Shown: one piece after another, positions 49,937-60,011 of the stretch | Layout: each line of letters starts with the position of its first letter | How positions within the stretch are numbered: position 1 is the stretch's first letter | DNA from: Verrucomicrobiota bacterium JB022 | Lineage (GTDB): Bacteria; Verrucomicrobiota; Verrucomicrobiia; Opitutales; Oceanipulchritudinaceae | Direction of reading: 5' to 3' | DNA: 64,000 nt | Assembly: GCA_030673845.1 (NCBI GenBank) | Contig: JAUTCQ010000001.1 | Span: 243,913-307,912, forward strand | Translations under genes and position numbers: made by a program | The notes under the pieces: model-generated | Told to the model about the DNA's origin: nothing | Database searches by the model: none | Seen by the model: the letters and a program-made list of their open reading frames with translations, nothing else

Positions 49937-50286
49937 GCTTTAGCGGCAGCTTGCGCGTTTTTGTAGCCCTGGAGCCCTGCGACATGCGCAAGGGCTTCAA
50001 TGGTCTGGAAGCGCTGGTGGCGGATCGGCTCAAGGAGTCGGTGCGCGGTGGAGCGCTGTTCCTCTTCACCAACCGACGGCGCACGCGGCTGAAGGCGCTT
50101 TACTTTGACGGCAGCGGGCTGTGGGTGTTGTGCAAGCGCCTGGAAGAAGGGTGCTTCAGCTGGCCGGACGCGACTGATCCCGAGGCGGTGAAGCTACGGC
50201 TGCGCCCCGAAGCCTTTGCGCTGCTCTGTGACGGCGTGGAGATGAAAGGTGCGAGGTTCCTGCCTTGGTATGAGCGTGAAAAATGA
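49930..50286 (+). CDS. tnpB: IS66 TnpB (Orf2)
   Basis: 118 residues with the family's conserved motifs: VALEPCDMRKGFNGLEALV, GALFLFTNRRRTRLKALYFDGSGLWVLCKRLEEG, and C-terminal LCDGVEMKGARFLPWYE. Function in IS66 transposition is accessory. Intact here. Confidence 0.9.
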   Translation: MLSFSGSLRVFVALEPCDMRKGFNGLEALVADRLKESVRGGALFLFTNRRRTRLKALYFDGSGLWVLCKRLEEGCFSWPDATDPEAVKLRLRPEAFALLCDGVEMKGARFLPWYEREK

Positions 50287-50326
50287 GGGATAAAGCTCGC
50301 CAGCTTACCGGCTGTGACTCATCATA

Positions 50327-51856
50327 ATGCGCATGACCGAACGCGAATCCGAGCTGGAGGACCTGCTGAGGGCAGCTTGTTTGCAGCTCGAAGCAGCGCG
50401 TTTGGAGAACCGGCTGTTGCGGGAAAAGATCGACGCGCTGGTGCGCCAGATCTACGGGCCCAAGAGCGAACGGCTCGACCGGGCGCAGTTGACGCTGCTG
50501 GAGGACTGGGCGGCAAAAAAAGCTGACGCTCCCCTCGTCGTTGAGGCCGCGCCGAAGGGAGCCCACCGTTCATCGTCCCAGCCTCGTCGGCCCGGCCCGC
50601 GTGTGCCGGAGCACCTGCCGATGGAAGAAGTGATCCTGGATCCGCAGGAAGTTACGGCGGATCCGTCGGCGTGGCGCCTGATGGGCCAGGAGGTCAGCGA
50701 ACAGCTCGACTATCGGCCCGCGCGCTTCCTGTGCCGGCGCTTGATCCGCCGCAAATACGCCCGGCGCGACCAGCCTTATGCCGCGCCGACGATCGCGCCG
50801 CTGCCCCCTTCGTTGCAAGAGCGCTGCCTGGCGACGCCGGAGCTGATGGCGCAAGTGGTGATCAGCAAATATGTCGATCACTGCCCGCTCTACCGTCAGG
50901 AGCAGATCTATCGCCAGCGCCATCAGGTGGAGCTGCCGCGCCAGACGCTCTGCCGCTGGGTCAGTCTGGCCGCCGACTAGCTGCGTCCAGTCTATGAGGA
51001 GATGCAGCGCCAGCAGGCGCAAGCAACTTACCTTCAGGTAGATGAGACACCCATCCGCTACCTTGAGCCGGGAGCCGGACGTGCACCGCAAGGCTACTTT
51101 TGGGTCACCCACGTGCCCGGCAGCGACGTGATTTACCACTGGCACGCAAGCCGCGCGGCGGCTTGCCTCCAGCAGGTCGTGCCGCCTGCCTTCAGGGGCA
51201 CCCTCCAGTGCGACGGTTACTCAGGCTACGTCAGTCACCAAAAGGAGCGTGCCCACGCACTGCAACTCGCTGGCTGCTGGGCACATGCGCGGCGCAAGTT
51301 TTACGAGGCCCGCTCGCGCGCTCCGCTCGTGGTCGACTGGCTCCTGCGCCAGATCGGTCAGCTCTACAGTCTCGAATCACGCTTGCGCTCCGCTCGGGCC
51401 AGCCCAAAACTGCGCGCAGCGGCCCGGGCCCGCGAAGCCGCTCCGGTCGTCGAGCGCATCCGCAAGGCCTTGATCATACTCAAGCCCCGCTACCTGCCGC
51501 AGTCCAGCCTCGGCAAGGCCATCGCCTACACCTTCGGCCTCTGGCCCCAGCTCGGCCGTTACCTGCAACACGGCCACCTCGAGATCGACAACAACCTGGT
51601 GGAGAACGCCATCCGTCCCACAGCCATCGGCAAGAAAAACTGGCTCTTCATCGGCTCCGAAGGCTCCGGCCAGACCAGCGCAATCCTCTTCACTCTCGTC
51701 GAGTCCGCCAAACGCCAAGGCCTCGAGCCCTACACCTACCTCTGCCACCTCCTGCGCTCCCTTCCCGCCGCCACCAACTGGCAAATCCACCGCTTCACCC
51801 CGGCGGCATACGCCAAAGCTCAAGCCAAGGCGAAGGCCCAAAACATCGCCGCTTGA
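50327..51856 (+). pseudogene. tnpC: IS66 TnpC transposase broken by TAG
   Basis: Two same-frame segments, 50327-50977 and 50981-51856, are separated by TAG at 50978-50980 (AAD-stop-LRPVYEEMQ, where family members usually have Trp, so TGG to TAG). DDE residues are present downstream: YLQVDETPIRY, QCDGYSGY, and NNLVENAIRPTAIGKKNWLF. The N-terminal leucine-zipper/zinc region (LRAACLQLEAARLENRLLREKIDALVRQIYG) is intact. Confidence 0.85.
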
Positions 51857-51954
51857 AGCGCAAGAAGTCATCGCGGTCATAAACGTCATACCGATGAAAG
51901 CTATCACAACTATGACAGCTTACACGTCCAGCCTGTAGTGACGGCGCTTGGCGT

Positions 51955-52516
51955 GACGCTTACGTCAAAGCGCACTGTCCCAATGCTGAAGTCGTTTACG
52001 ACCTCTTCCACGTCGTCGCCAAATACGGCCGCGAGGTCATCGACCGCGTGCGCGTCGATCAGGCCAACGCCTTGCGCGAGGACAAGTCAGCGCGCCAGGT
52101 CGTCAAACGCAGCCGCTGGCTGTTGCTCAAAAACCGCGCCAACCTCAGCGACGAGCAGGCCACTCGCCTCGATGCCCTCATGAGCCTCAACGCCCCCTTG
52201 GCCCAAGTCTACATCCTCAAAGATCAGCTCAAGGAACTCTGGGCGGTGCCCCTCACCCTGGAGCGCCTACCGGCTCTGGCGAGCCTGGTGGCGCATGGCC
52301 CAAGAGAGCGGCTTACAGCCGCTGATCGCCTTCGCCCGCAAGCTCAAACCCTACCTCAGGGGGATCCTCGCCTCCGCTCGGTTCCCCCTCAATACCAGCG
52401 TCCTCGAAGGCATCAACAACAAGATCAAGGTCATCAAACGCATGGCATACGGATACCGAGACACCGAATACTTCTTCCTCAAAATCAAATATGCCTTCCC
52501 CGGAATACGACGATGA
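51955..52516 (+). pseudogene. ISL3-family transposase 3' fragment, frameshifted
   Basis: Starting DAYVKAHCPNAEVVYDLFHVVAKYGREVIDRVRVDQANAL the reading resembles the central part of ISL3 transposases (DxFHV, RV). The 5' part is missing, cut by the IS66 right end. Near 52290 the frame shifts and continues GLQPLIAFARKLKPYLRGILASARFPLNTSVLEGINNKIKVIKRMAYG, the conserved C-terminus with the catalytic Glu. Broken at both ends; no function. Confidence 0.75.
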
Positions 52517-52556
52517 ACCAAAAATTTTGGACACCACTAACTAACCTAATAGCACG

Positions 52557-53045
52557 CTAGCGATTGGATTTCAGCGAATCGAGAAAGCTCTTAAAATTCA
52601 AAAACTTTTTTGTTGGAATGTTATTTAGATTTCCTTTGTTTAGACTAATAATTTCGCTAGTTGCCACATTGAGGACGTAAGGACAGTCGTCTGCATCGGA
52701 TCCGATGCAGACAAACTCTTTTGGCCATTTTGGTAAACCCTCGAAACCTGAACGATAAAGTGAAGTTTCTTCAATTATTTCTTCAGGTTCGGCATACAAA
52801 GAATATACATCTACTCCTCTAGGCCTGCTATTCATTAAGAAATGAGTGTAATCAATTGGGAGGGTTAGGCCTAATTTCTCTTGTAATAATTCTATGTCCT
52901 TAGCCGATAAGGGTACAGCAAAGTCGTCTATAAAACTTTCCTTGGTCCCTCCTTCGTCCATTCGAAAAAAAATCCAGTATAAAATAGGGCCTCCTACAAA
53001 CACAAGGGCCCCGATGACTAGTGCAGCTGCAAGAACGGGATGCAT
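52557..53045 (-). CDS. SUKH/SMI1-KNR4-type immunity protein with N-terminal membrane helix
   Basis: 162 residues. Residues 1-30 are one membrane helix (VLAAALVIGALVFVGGPILYWIFF). The rest fits the SUKH fold: LSAKDIELLQEKLGLTLPIDYTHFLMNSRP, WPKEFVCIGSDADDCPYVLNVATSEIISL, ending SFLDSLKSN. Such proteins protect against nuclease toxins encoded next door; here it follows the RHS gene by two positions on the same strand. AT-rich, as toxin/immunity tips usually are. Membrane anchoring is unusual for SUKH. Confidence 0.65.
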   Translation of the reverse strand: MHPVLAAALVIGALVFVGGPILYWIFFRMDEGGTKESFIDDFAVPLSAKDIELLQEKLGLTLPIDYTHFLMNSRPRGVDVYSLYAEPEEIIEETSLYRSGFEGLPKWPKEFVCIGSDADDCPYVLNVATSEIISLNKGNLNNIPTKKFLNFKSFLDSLKSNR

Positions 53046-53055
53046 AATCTAATAA

Positions 53056-53493
53056 TTACCGCTGTATTAAGTCTGGACGCAAAACTTTTGTCAGCGTGGG
53101 AACAACTCCATCATGAATATCCTCCAGTCGCAATCTGCGTAATGTCATTGCACGATGCTCATCGCGTTCAAACTTTCGAGCTGCTTCAATTGCATCGTTC
53201 AAATCAATACTAGCTGGTACTAATCTGAAACAAACCTTCGATGCACCTTTGCCCAAGAGAAAGGCAAAAGGCCCTGCCTTCTTTTCCCATAGTATTCTAG
53301 ATTGAAATACGTTATCATTATAATCGATAACAAAGAAACCATCATAATATCCTAATCGTGGTGATTCACGGATAAAGCTTCCGTCACGGTTGCAAGCAGT
53401 CATTGGCGACGACAAAAAATCTTCCTTGGTTGCTATTCGACAAGAATCTGATGTCATTACAAGCACTGGGAATGTGGGTGTATTTATTGGCAT
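53056..53493 (-). CDS. Hypothetical protein next to RHS toxin tip, possible immunity protein
   Basis: 145 residues, AT-rich. MPINTPTFPVLVMTSDSCRIATKEDFLSS... with DGFFVIDYNDNVFQSRILW and a helical C-terminus (EAARKFERDEHRAMTLRRLRLEDIHDGV). No family recognised. Located 9 bp after the RHS stop, the usual position for a cognate immunity gene. Confidence 0.5.
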   Translation of the reverse strand: MPINTPTFPVLVMTSDSCRIATKEDFLSSPMTACNRDGSFIRESPRLGYYDGFFVIDYNDNVFQSRILWEKKAGPFAFLLGKGASKVCFRLVPASIDLNDAIEAARKFERDEHRAMTLRRLRLEDIHDGVVPTLTKVLRPDLIQR

Positions 53494-53502
53494 GTTCAGT
53501 AG

Positions 53503-56500
53503 CTAATTGTAAAACAGACCCGTTGAATATGACCCAACGCCGAGAACTCCAATTTTGGCCCATCCCGGAGTACCGTTCCATGCTCGAATCAATGAACGGT
53601 TTGCCCAGATAAGTTCTCCACCACCATGTAACGCATCATGGAACGCCGTGTCTTGTGGCATTCGCATCAAATTCCATGGCTGATTCTTTATTCGATCTGG
53701 AACTAATCGTCCGATCCCCTGATTTCGATTGAATAACCAATGGTGAATCTCTTGCTTCGGAAAGTCACGGAGACCATTCCTCCCAATTCTGGCTGAGACA
53801 TTATCCCAACTTGACGATAATCCAGACCTGAAGGTACGTTTTACTGCTTGACGTGCGGCTATTTTGAAACCACCGACTACCAAGCCTTTCGTGATCGCCC
53901 CTACACCTGTTAAATCTGTTATGGCGAGGGCTGTGTGGAGGATGCCTTGTCCCCAATTGCCAGCGGCAAAACTATCGTATGCATCAAGCGCAGAGCCTAG
54001 AACAGGAACGAATCCGGCTACATCACGCGCAAAATCTTTAGCTGTATAAGAACTACTGCCACTTCCTAAGGCAAATGAGTAACCAGCAGTCATAGCCTGT
54101 ATACTATTTTGTGAGCCGAAACCCGTGGGATCAATGTTCATAATCGGGTTACCATTTGCGTAGGCATACCAGTTCCATCCATCTTGGGCTGGATCGGAAT
54201 TCACAAACCGACAGATTAGGGAGTTGAAGTAGCGAGCTCTCATGTGGATGAGCCCGTTGTCGTCCGTGTGGATGGCAAAGAAACCGCCGTAGCGAAATGG
54301 GGTCTGGTGCGAGCCGCTTTGATAGATGAGGTGGCCGTAGGGGGCGTAGCGGTATTCTGCGACAACGGTTTGGCTTTGATTCGTCAGCGCGACCGTGTTG
54401 CCGGTTTGGTCGTAGTGATAATAGATCGCGTTGCCGCTGGCATCGACTTCGTAACTTAGTCCGATACCATAGACATAACGAGTGGTGACGCCGTTGCGCG
54501 TGATTTGGATCGGGCGCGAGAGGCCGCGATTGGCGTCAATCACGAAGCTGGCGTTTGTGGTTCCGCTGATGCCAATACGGTTCCCTTCGGCATCGTATTG
54601 ATAATTGATCCCTCCCGCGCTGGTCAGTTGGTTGCGCGCATTATAATTGTAGCTTGCCATTTGGCCGCTGGGGAGTGGCCCCCAGCTCATGTTGCCGTCG
54701 AGGTCATGCTGAGCCGCCTCCATTCCATGGCCGGGCGGGGTGCCGCCCAATCCGGGAATCTCGAAGGTGGCAATTTGGTTGTCAGCGTTGAAGGTCAGAG
54801 CGACAGGCGGCGGGGCGTCAAATTGCGCCGGGTCTATCGAGGGCGAAACGGCCAGCTGGTAGATTTCGTCGCTATCGTAATAACTGACATCGTAGCTCGC
54901 AATTATGGTATCGTCGCTGTGTAGCTCTTGGATCAGTTCCGGGCGCCCGACGTCGTCATAAGTGATGACGCGCTTGGTGCCATTCGGACGTTCGATCCTC
55001 GCAAGTCTGCCGTCGTTGCTCCAATAGAAAGTCGATGTTCGCGGTGAATTCCCCAAACGTTCGATGACGTTCTTTAAGCGCCCGGTTTGCCAGTAGGTGT
55101 ATTCGACATTGCCAGTGGTTTCGTTGCCGCCCGGGTAGATCAGCAGGCGTAGCCGCCCGCTGTCGTAATAGCGATACCCAATGGCCTGCCCATTTTCGTC
55201 GGTATAGCTCAGTACCCGCCCAAGTCGGTCGTAGGTGCGCGTGATCGTGTCGCTACCCTCGGTGACGGTCAGCGGGTCACCGTTGGCGTTATAGGTGTAG
55301 CTGATCGTGCCGACGTCGTCGGTGACGGAAGTCAGCCGCCCGGAGGTCGGGTGGTAGTTGAAAGAAGTGACCTCGCCGGAGGGCTCGGTGACGGTAAGCG
55401 GCGCGCCCCGGTGGGTGTAGGTGGTGGTGAGGGCGCGCTCGGCGGCGACGTCGAGCGGTGTAGCGACGCTGGTCTGCCGCCCAAGCCCGTCATATTGGAG
55501 AGCAAAGACCTTGTCGCTTCGATTGGTGAAGTAGCGGAGGTTACCGCGTCGGTCGTATTCGCTGGTGGTGGTCAACCCGTCTGGCGCGGTGAAGACGGTG
55601 CGTGGGAAGCCGGTGGTCTGGTCGCCTTCGGCGATGTCAGTGACGTCATAGGCAAAGCCGGTGCTGCGTGGTATGCCTGCGCCGGGGTCGGTCTGACTGA
55701 GCAGGCGTCCGTCGCCGTCATATGTGAAGGCGGTGTCGCGGTCACCGGTCGCTTCCGGTCGGTCGGTTGCTTGCAACTCGCCGTCGGGGAAGTAGTTGAG
55801 CGAGGTGACGCGCCCAAGGGCATCAGTCACCGCGGTATTGAAGTCGCGCCCGTCGTAGGCGTAGGTGGCGATGGCGTCGTCGGCGAGGGTGGCGGTTTCG
55901 TTGGCCAAAAACTCGCCAAGGGGCTTGTCGGTGGGGGTGTAGGTGAAGCGCTCGACGACGCGCTGGCCGCTATTGTCGGTCGGGTGGGTGATGCTGGCGA
56001 GGCGGCCCTGGTTGTCATAGCTGCGGTCTTCGGCGGCCTCGTCCGCGCCGCCATCGTCATATTCCGTGCGGATGACCTGGCGGCGGGCGTTGTAGGTGAA
56101 GGTGGTGCGGATACTGCGCGGGTCGATGACGGAAAGGAGGTCACCACGCGCGTTGTAGTTGTAATCGGTGACGAAGTTACCCGGCTCGGTGACCGTGTTG
56201 GGCTGCCCCCACTGATCGTAAGTGTAGGTGGTGACGAGGCCGTCGTCATCCGACACGGTGTTTACGCGCCCGATGCCAGTGCCGCTGGCGTAGTACGTAA
56301 AGGTGGTGGTGCCTTCGGAATCGACGACGGTCTGCGGGCGGTTCTTGCCCGCATTTGGTCCGTTGATGAAATAGGTGTAGGTCGTGACATTTCCGTCCGG
56401 GTCCGTAACCGTCTGGATGCGGTGCAGGGCATCGTAAGTATAAACGGTGCTGCCCCCTCCGCGCGGGTGGTCGCTGCGCAGCAGATTGTGGTCGCCGTCG

Positions 56501-59500
56501 TAGTGGTTGACGGTGACTTCGCCGCTGGGCGAAACCTGCCGCACGACGTGATCCTGGCCGTCGTATTCCCAGAAGGAGGCATCGCGCATGGCGTCGATCT
56601 GGCCCGCCGAGCGCCCGCGCTCGTCGTATTGGTATTCGGTGACGTTGCCCGCGGGATCAATTTCCAGGCTGGACACGCCGGTGTAGTTGAGCGTCCAGGT
56701 TTTATTGGTATCGCCATGGAGGTATTGCTGCGCGACGCGTTCGAGGTCGTCGTAAACGTTCTGGGTAATGATCTGGCCGTCGTGGTTGCGCATCCGCACC
56801 ATCAGATGCTGAATAGCCGTGATGCCGGAAGGATCGACAGGGCCTGGCAGACTGGAGCCGCTAATGGAGTCCGAGCCGTTTCCATTGACCGCATAGGCGA
56901 AATACGTGTAGCGCGTTTCGGGATCAGTGAAGCGGTCGAGGTTCCCGTTGGCATCATAGCGGTAGTAGATGTTGCGCCCGGCGGAATCCTGCACGCGGTT
57001 GATGCGGTCGTTGCCGTCGTAATGGAAAGTGAAGCGGCGACCGAAGGCATCTTGCACGTAGTTGAGGCGGTCGTCGGCATGGTACTCGAACTGCATTGCC
57101 ACGCCATCGACGTCGACGATCCGGTCAACGCGCTGGCCGTTGTCGCCGCTGGTCTGGGTCGGCTCGAAGAAGATGGTGTTACCAAGGCGTTGCCGGAGAA
57201 CGTAGTTACCATTGCCATCGGCTGAAAGTGACATGGTCGAACCTGTCGGTGGCGTAAAAGTGCCATTGGGTTGGCGAATGAACTGAAAGGTGTCGTGCCC
57301 GATGGTGATGGAGACGGCGTTGGTTTCGAGCTGGTCGGTCGTGTCGTTGAACTCGGCGAGTTCATCGGTGAACCAGCCGACGGTCAGCACCGCTGCGCCC
57401 CATTCGGTGGGGGTTGCGCCCTCGCGGTAAAGATCGGAGGCGATCAGCGCGGAGGTCAGGAAAGTCGCGGCCTGTTGCGGCGTGCCCAGCCCGAGGGCTT
57501 CCTCGGTGGCGGTGCGGGCGTAGGCTCGGATGTGCAGGTTATGCGTCCAGCCATAGCCTAGGTGCTGGGTATCGCGTCCGGCGGTCAGGCTGCGGTAGCT
57601 GCGTGTCAGCGTGAGCCCGCGTGGAGCACCCGCATTGCCGGTGGACAGGTCGGTATTGGCGTAGGTGAAAGAGCCCGTGGCCATGTCCACCGGGTCACTA
57701 CCGTAGAAGTCTGGCGTCGAGTAGCTCGGTGGGCTGAAGTTTTGCAGGCCCGGGGACGACGGACTAGTGTAGTTGTAAGTCGGGTTGCTGAAGCTGCTGT
57801 TGACGATGGTCGGCGAAGAAACGTAACCGGGACTAGTTGAAAAGCCCCCGCTGTAACCCCCGCTGATGATCATACCCGCTCTGGAGGGGCTGCGGATGAT
57901 CCAGCCGGAGCCGTTCCAGATGCCGCCCTGGCTGACGTTGTAATTACGCGGCAGAAAGAGCGTCGCGCCATTGGCGATGGCGTCGTCGAGGTCAGTCAGG
58001 TTCGGGTAGTTTTGCAGGTTGCCCCGCACCTTGTGAGTGCCAACATTCCAATTGGTCGAATCCGCCAGGTAGAGGCGCTGATTGCTGTTGGAGACGCTGT
58101 CACGGTTGGCTTGGCGGAGGATGTTGACCGTTGAAACCGCCGAGTAGCCGGGCTGCATTTGTTCGATAATACCGTGCTCTAGGGCGCTGGCAAAGAGAGC
58201 GCCGAGATGGAAGACATTATCGAATTGCCCACCGTCGGTTACTCCATCTCTCGGCTGGTGCGCAGCAAGCTGAAGCCCTACGTCAATGTAGAATCCCTGC
58301 TCCTGCCCAACTCGGCCAAAACGGTATTGAGGGCGCAAGGCCACATCGTTCTGGCTAGCGAGCAAGCGATCCACCAAATTGGTCTGGTAGAGCCAAGTGA
58401 GTCCCATTACATTGAGTAGTTCACTGCGGACCTGATGGGAGTCATCGTCCAGACCGCTTTCGAGTAGATCTTGCAGGCATTCGTTTCGGCGCTGCAACAG
58501 GCGTCCCGAGGGCGAAAAGCCGTAGATGATGGTATAGACGAAGTTGTCCGCCCGCTGGTAATCTTTCGTTTCACTCAAATTGGAAGCAGGACCGGGCACA
58601 TTTGCCGAGATGGTGAGATTGAAGGACGTATTGACCGCTCCGGTGGGCTGACGCCCTGTCTCTGCCGGAGGAATCACATCATCAACTCGTAGCTGCGCTT
58701 GAGTGCCGCTGAAAGTCAGGGACAACTTCCGGCCCCTTAGCTCGGCCATGTCGAAGGTGTAATCCAACGATCCAGAGCGAATACGCAGGGTCGCGCGGTA
58801 GTTGGAAGGGATTTCCGTCCAGGTTAGGTTCGTGCCAAAATAGTCCTCGGGGAGAACGAAGGCCTCGCTCAAGTCATCAATAGTGACTTCGACGATCCGG
58901 CGTCCACTGACGATTTCATTTAGGGAAAGGTTTGGGTAATTCTGCTCCAGCAGGTCCAGCAATGCGCCCGCGCGGGACGCAAGATGCGCCTCAATACCCG
59001 AATCGCTAAGGTTGCGGACATATCTAGGACCCGCGTTGCCGCCTACGGCTGAGAGCAACGCGCTGCGGGTGTAGCCGCTCGCTGAAAGCAGGTCCTGCAG
59101 GCCCGGGATCGTATCATGGATTTTATAAGACGGATCGAGATTGAACGTACCTTGATCGATGGTCAGGCGGAGCCATAGGTGGTCGAAGACAAAGGTTGCA
59201 CGCTGCGGCAAATACGGAGACCACAGTGATACCGTGTTGCTTCCCATCGCAATACCGCTGGAGGCAATGAAGGCGCTACCAAATGCAGCTTGCTTAGCCA
59301 CTAAGTTCGAAGTCGTAGCCAGGGCTTCGGGGGGCACGCCCGGAGCTCCTGCGTAGAACTCTTCGACAGGTACGCCGTAAACTTCCTCAAAGGTTCGGCC
59401 CGGGAAAGGCTCGTCGGCCATGCCGAGCCAGTCAGAGACGTCATCGTAATTGAGCTTCATACCACGCAAGCGGAACTCGAAATTAGCCATTCCAGCGGCG

Positions 59501-59952
59501 GAGAGCAGGTCGGCCAGCAGCGCACACTGGTCAAAGTCGTTGCCGGAGCCCTCGAGGAGTGTCAGCAGTGATCCTTTGCGAAGGCCGTGGTAGGACTGAT
59601 AGTTGATGTTGTTCCGCACCCAATTGAATACCTCAATGGCGCGGCGCGCATCGGTAGACTGACCGGGAATTGGATTGGCATCGGCCGCCGCGACGAGCGA
59701 ATCCGCCAATTCAACGATCTCTGGCGGGAGGTCAACGGAGGACATTGCCGACGCACTGAAGGCCATCGGACTGCTATCGAGGGTCATCAGCGAAGGCTCC
59801 GCTGGCGTCACCTCAGCGGGTGTGCCTTCACCGATAACTTCGACGGGAAAAGCGTTCAGTGGGGTGTTTTGCCAGAGTGGATTGCCTCCGTTCTGGGCAT
59901 TTACAGATACAGTGATAACCCAAAATAGAAGTGCAACTATGAGGTGTTTCAT
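53503..59952 (-). CDS. Giant RHS/YD-repeat protein with transglutaminase-like N-terminus and nuclease-like tip
   Basis: 2149 residues. Signal peptide MKHLIVALLFWVITVSVNA. Residues ~75-290: transglutaminase-like domain with Cys in GNDFDQCALLADLL, His in VFDHLWLRL and Asp in FNLDPSYKIHD. Residues ~770-1900: many YD repeats (YDALHRIQTVTDPDGN, YDQWGQPNTVTEPGN, and so on) that wrap into a shell. RHS core end: YRYAPYGHLIYQ...RARYFNSLICRFVNSDP...YAYANGNPIMNIDPTG. The last ~190 residues are a variable tip with QEIHHWLFNRN...NQPWNLMRMP...FHDALHG, similar to HNH-type toxin tips. The tip DNA (53503-54180) is AT-richer than the core. Confidence 0.85.
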   Translation of the reverse strand: MKHLIVALLFWVITVSVNAQNGGNPLWQNTPLNAFPVEVIGEGTPAEVTPAEPSLMTLDSSPMAFSASAMSSVDLPPEIVELADSLVAAADANPIPGQSTDARRAIEVFNWVRNNINYQSYHGLRKGSLLTLLEGSGNDFDQCALLADLLSAAGMANFEFRLRGMKLNYDDVSDWLGMADEPFPGRTFEEVYGVPVEEFYAGAPGVPPEALATTSNLVAKQAAFGSAFIASSGIAMGSNTVSLWSPYLPQRATFVFDHLWLRLTIDQGTFNLDPSYKIHDTIPGLQDLLSASGYTRSALLSAVGGNAGPRYVRNLSDSGIEAHLASRAGALLDLLEQNYPNLSLNEIVSGRRIVEVTIDDLSEAFVLPEDYFGTNLTWTEIPSNYRATLRIRSGSLDYTFDMAELRGRKLSLTFSGTQAQLRVDDVIPPAETGRQPTGAVNTSFNLTISANVPGPASNLSETKDYQRADNFVYTIIYGFSPSGRLLQRRNECLQDLLESGLDDDSHQVRSELLNVMGLTWLYQTNLVDRLLASQNDVALRPQYRFGRVGQEQGFYIDVGLQLAAHQPRDGVTDGGQFDNVFHLGALFASALEHGIIEQMQPGYSAVSTVNILRQANRDSVSNSNQRLYLADSTNWNVGTHKVRGNLQNYPNLTDLDDAIANGATLFLPRNYNVSQGGIWNGSGWIIRSPSRAGMIISGGYSGGFSTSPGYVSSPTIVNSSFSNPTYNYTSPSSPGLQNFSPPSYSTPDFYGSDPVDMATGSFTYANTDLSTGNAGAPRGLTLTRSYRSLTAGRDTQHLGYGWTHNLHIRAYARTATEEALGLGTPQQAATFLTSALIASDLYREGATPTEWGAAVLTVGWFTDELAEFNDTTDQLETNAVSITIGHDTFQFIRQPNGTFTPPTGSTMSLSADGNGNYVLRQRLGNTIFFEPTQTSGDNGQRVDRIVDVDGVAMQFEYHADDRLNYVQDAFGRRFTFHYDGNDRINRVQDSAGRNIYYRYDANGNLDRFTDPETRYTYFAYAVNGNGSDSISGSSLPGPVDPSGITAIQHLMVRMRNHDGQIITQNVYDDLERVAQQYLHGDTNKTWTLNYTGVSSLEIDPAGNVTEYQYDERGRSAGQIDAMRDASFWEYDGQDHVVRQVSPSGEVTVNHYDGDHNLLRSDHPRGGGSTVYTYDALHRIQTVTDPDGNVTTYTYFINGPNAGKNRPQTVVDSEGTTTFTYYASGTGIGRVNTVSDDDGLVTTYTYDQWGQPNTVTEPGNFVTDYNYNARGDLLSVIDPRSIRTTFTYNARRQVIRTEYDDGGADEAAEDRSYDNQGRLASITHPTDNSGQRVVERFTYTPTDKPLGEFLANETATLADDAIATYAYDGRDFNTAVTDALGRVTSLNYFPDGELQATDRPEATGDRDTAFTYDGDGRLLSQTDPGAGIPRSTGFAYDVTDIAEGDQTTGFPRTVFTAPDGLTTTSEYDRRGNLRYFTNRSDKVFALQYDGLGRQTSVATPLDVAAERALTTTYTHRGAPLTVTEPSGEVTSFNYHPTSGRLTSVTDDVGTISYTYNANGDPLTVTEGSDTITRTYDRLGRVLSYTDENGQAIGYRYYDSGRLRLLIYPGGNETTGNVEYTYWQTGRLKNVIERLGNSPRTSTFYWSNDGRLARIERPNGTKRVITYDDVGRPELIQELHSDDTIIASYDVSYYDSDEIYQLAVSPSIDPAQFDAPPPVALTFNADNQIATFEIPGLGGTPPGHGMEAAQHDLDGNMSWGPLPSGQMASYNYNARNQLTSAGGINYQYDAEGNRIGISGTTNASFVIDANRGLSRPIQITRNGVTTRYVYGIGLSYEVDASGNAIYYHYDQTGNTVALTNQSQTVVAEYRYAPYGHLIYQSGSHQTPFRYGGFFAIHTDDNGLIHMRARYFNSLICRFVNSDPAQDGWNWYAYANGNPIMNIDPTGFGSQNSIQAMTAGYSFALGSGSSSYTAKDFARDVAGFVPVLGSALDAYDSFAAGNWGQGILHTALAITDLTGVGAITKGLVVGGFKIAARQAVKRTFRSGLSSSWDNVSARIGRNGLRDFPKQEIHHWLFNRNQGIGRLVPDRIKNQPWNLMRMPQDTAFHDALHGGGELIWANRSLIRAWNGTPGWAKIGVLGVGSYSTGLFYN

Positions 59953-60011
59953 CAGAAAAGGCGGAAAAAGTTTTGTGTTTGCGAGTATGCTGAAACATCC
60001 ATTCCGATTGG

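Larger units (their letters stand above)
49502..51923 (+). mobile_element. IS66-family insertion sequence, transposase inactivated
   Basis: Left end GTGATGTATCATAG and right end (reverse complement) GTAAGCTGTCATAG form imperfect terminal inverted repeats that continue as GTTGTGATAGC-like sequence inside. Right end contains GTAAGC, typical of IS66. The three genes tnpA, tnpB, tnpC have the family's normal order. The 8 bp beside each end do not match, so no target duplication is seen; the element was rearranged or flanking DNA has changed. TnpC carries a stop, so it is non-autonomous. Confidence 0.75.

Noticed and set aside
55351..57225. 624-codon plus-strand frame opposite the RHS gene
   Set aside because: YD-repeat coding DNA often leaves long open antisense frames; the product is Val/Gly/Ala-repetitive with no family, and the RHS frame is clearly the gene.
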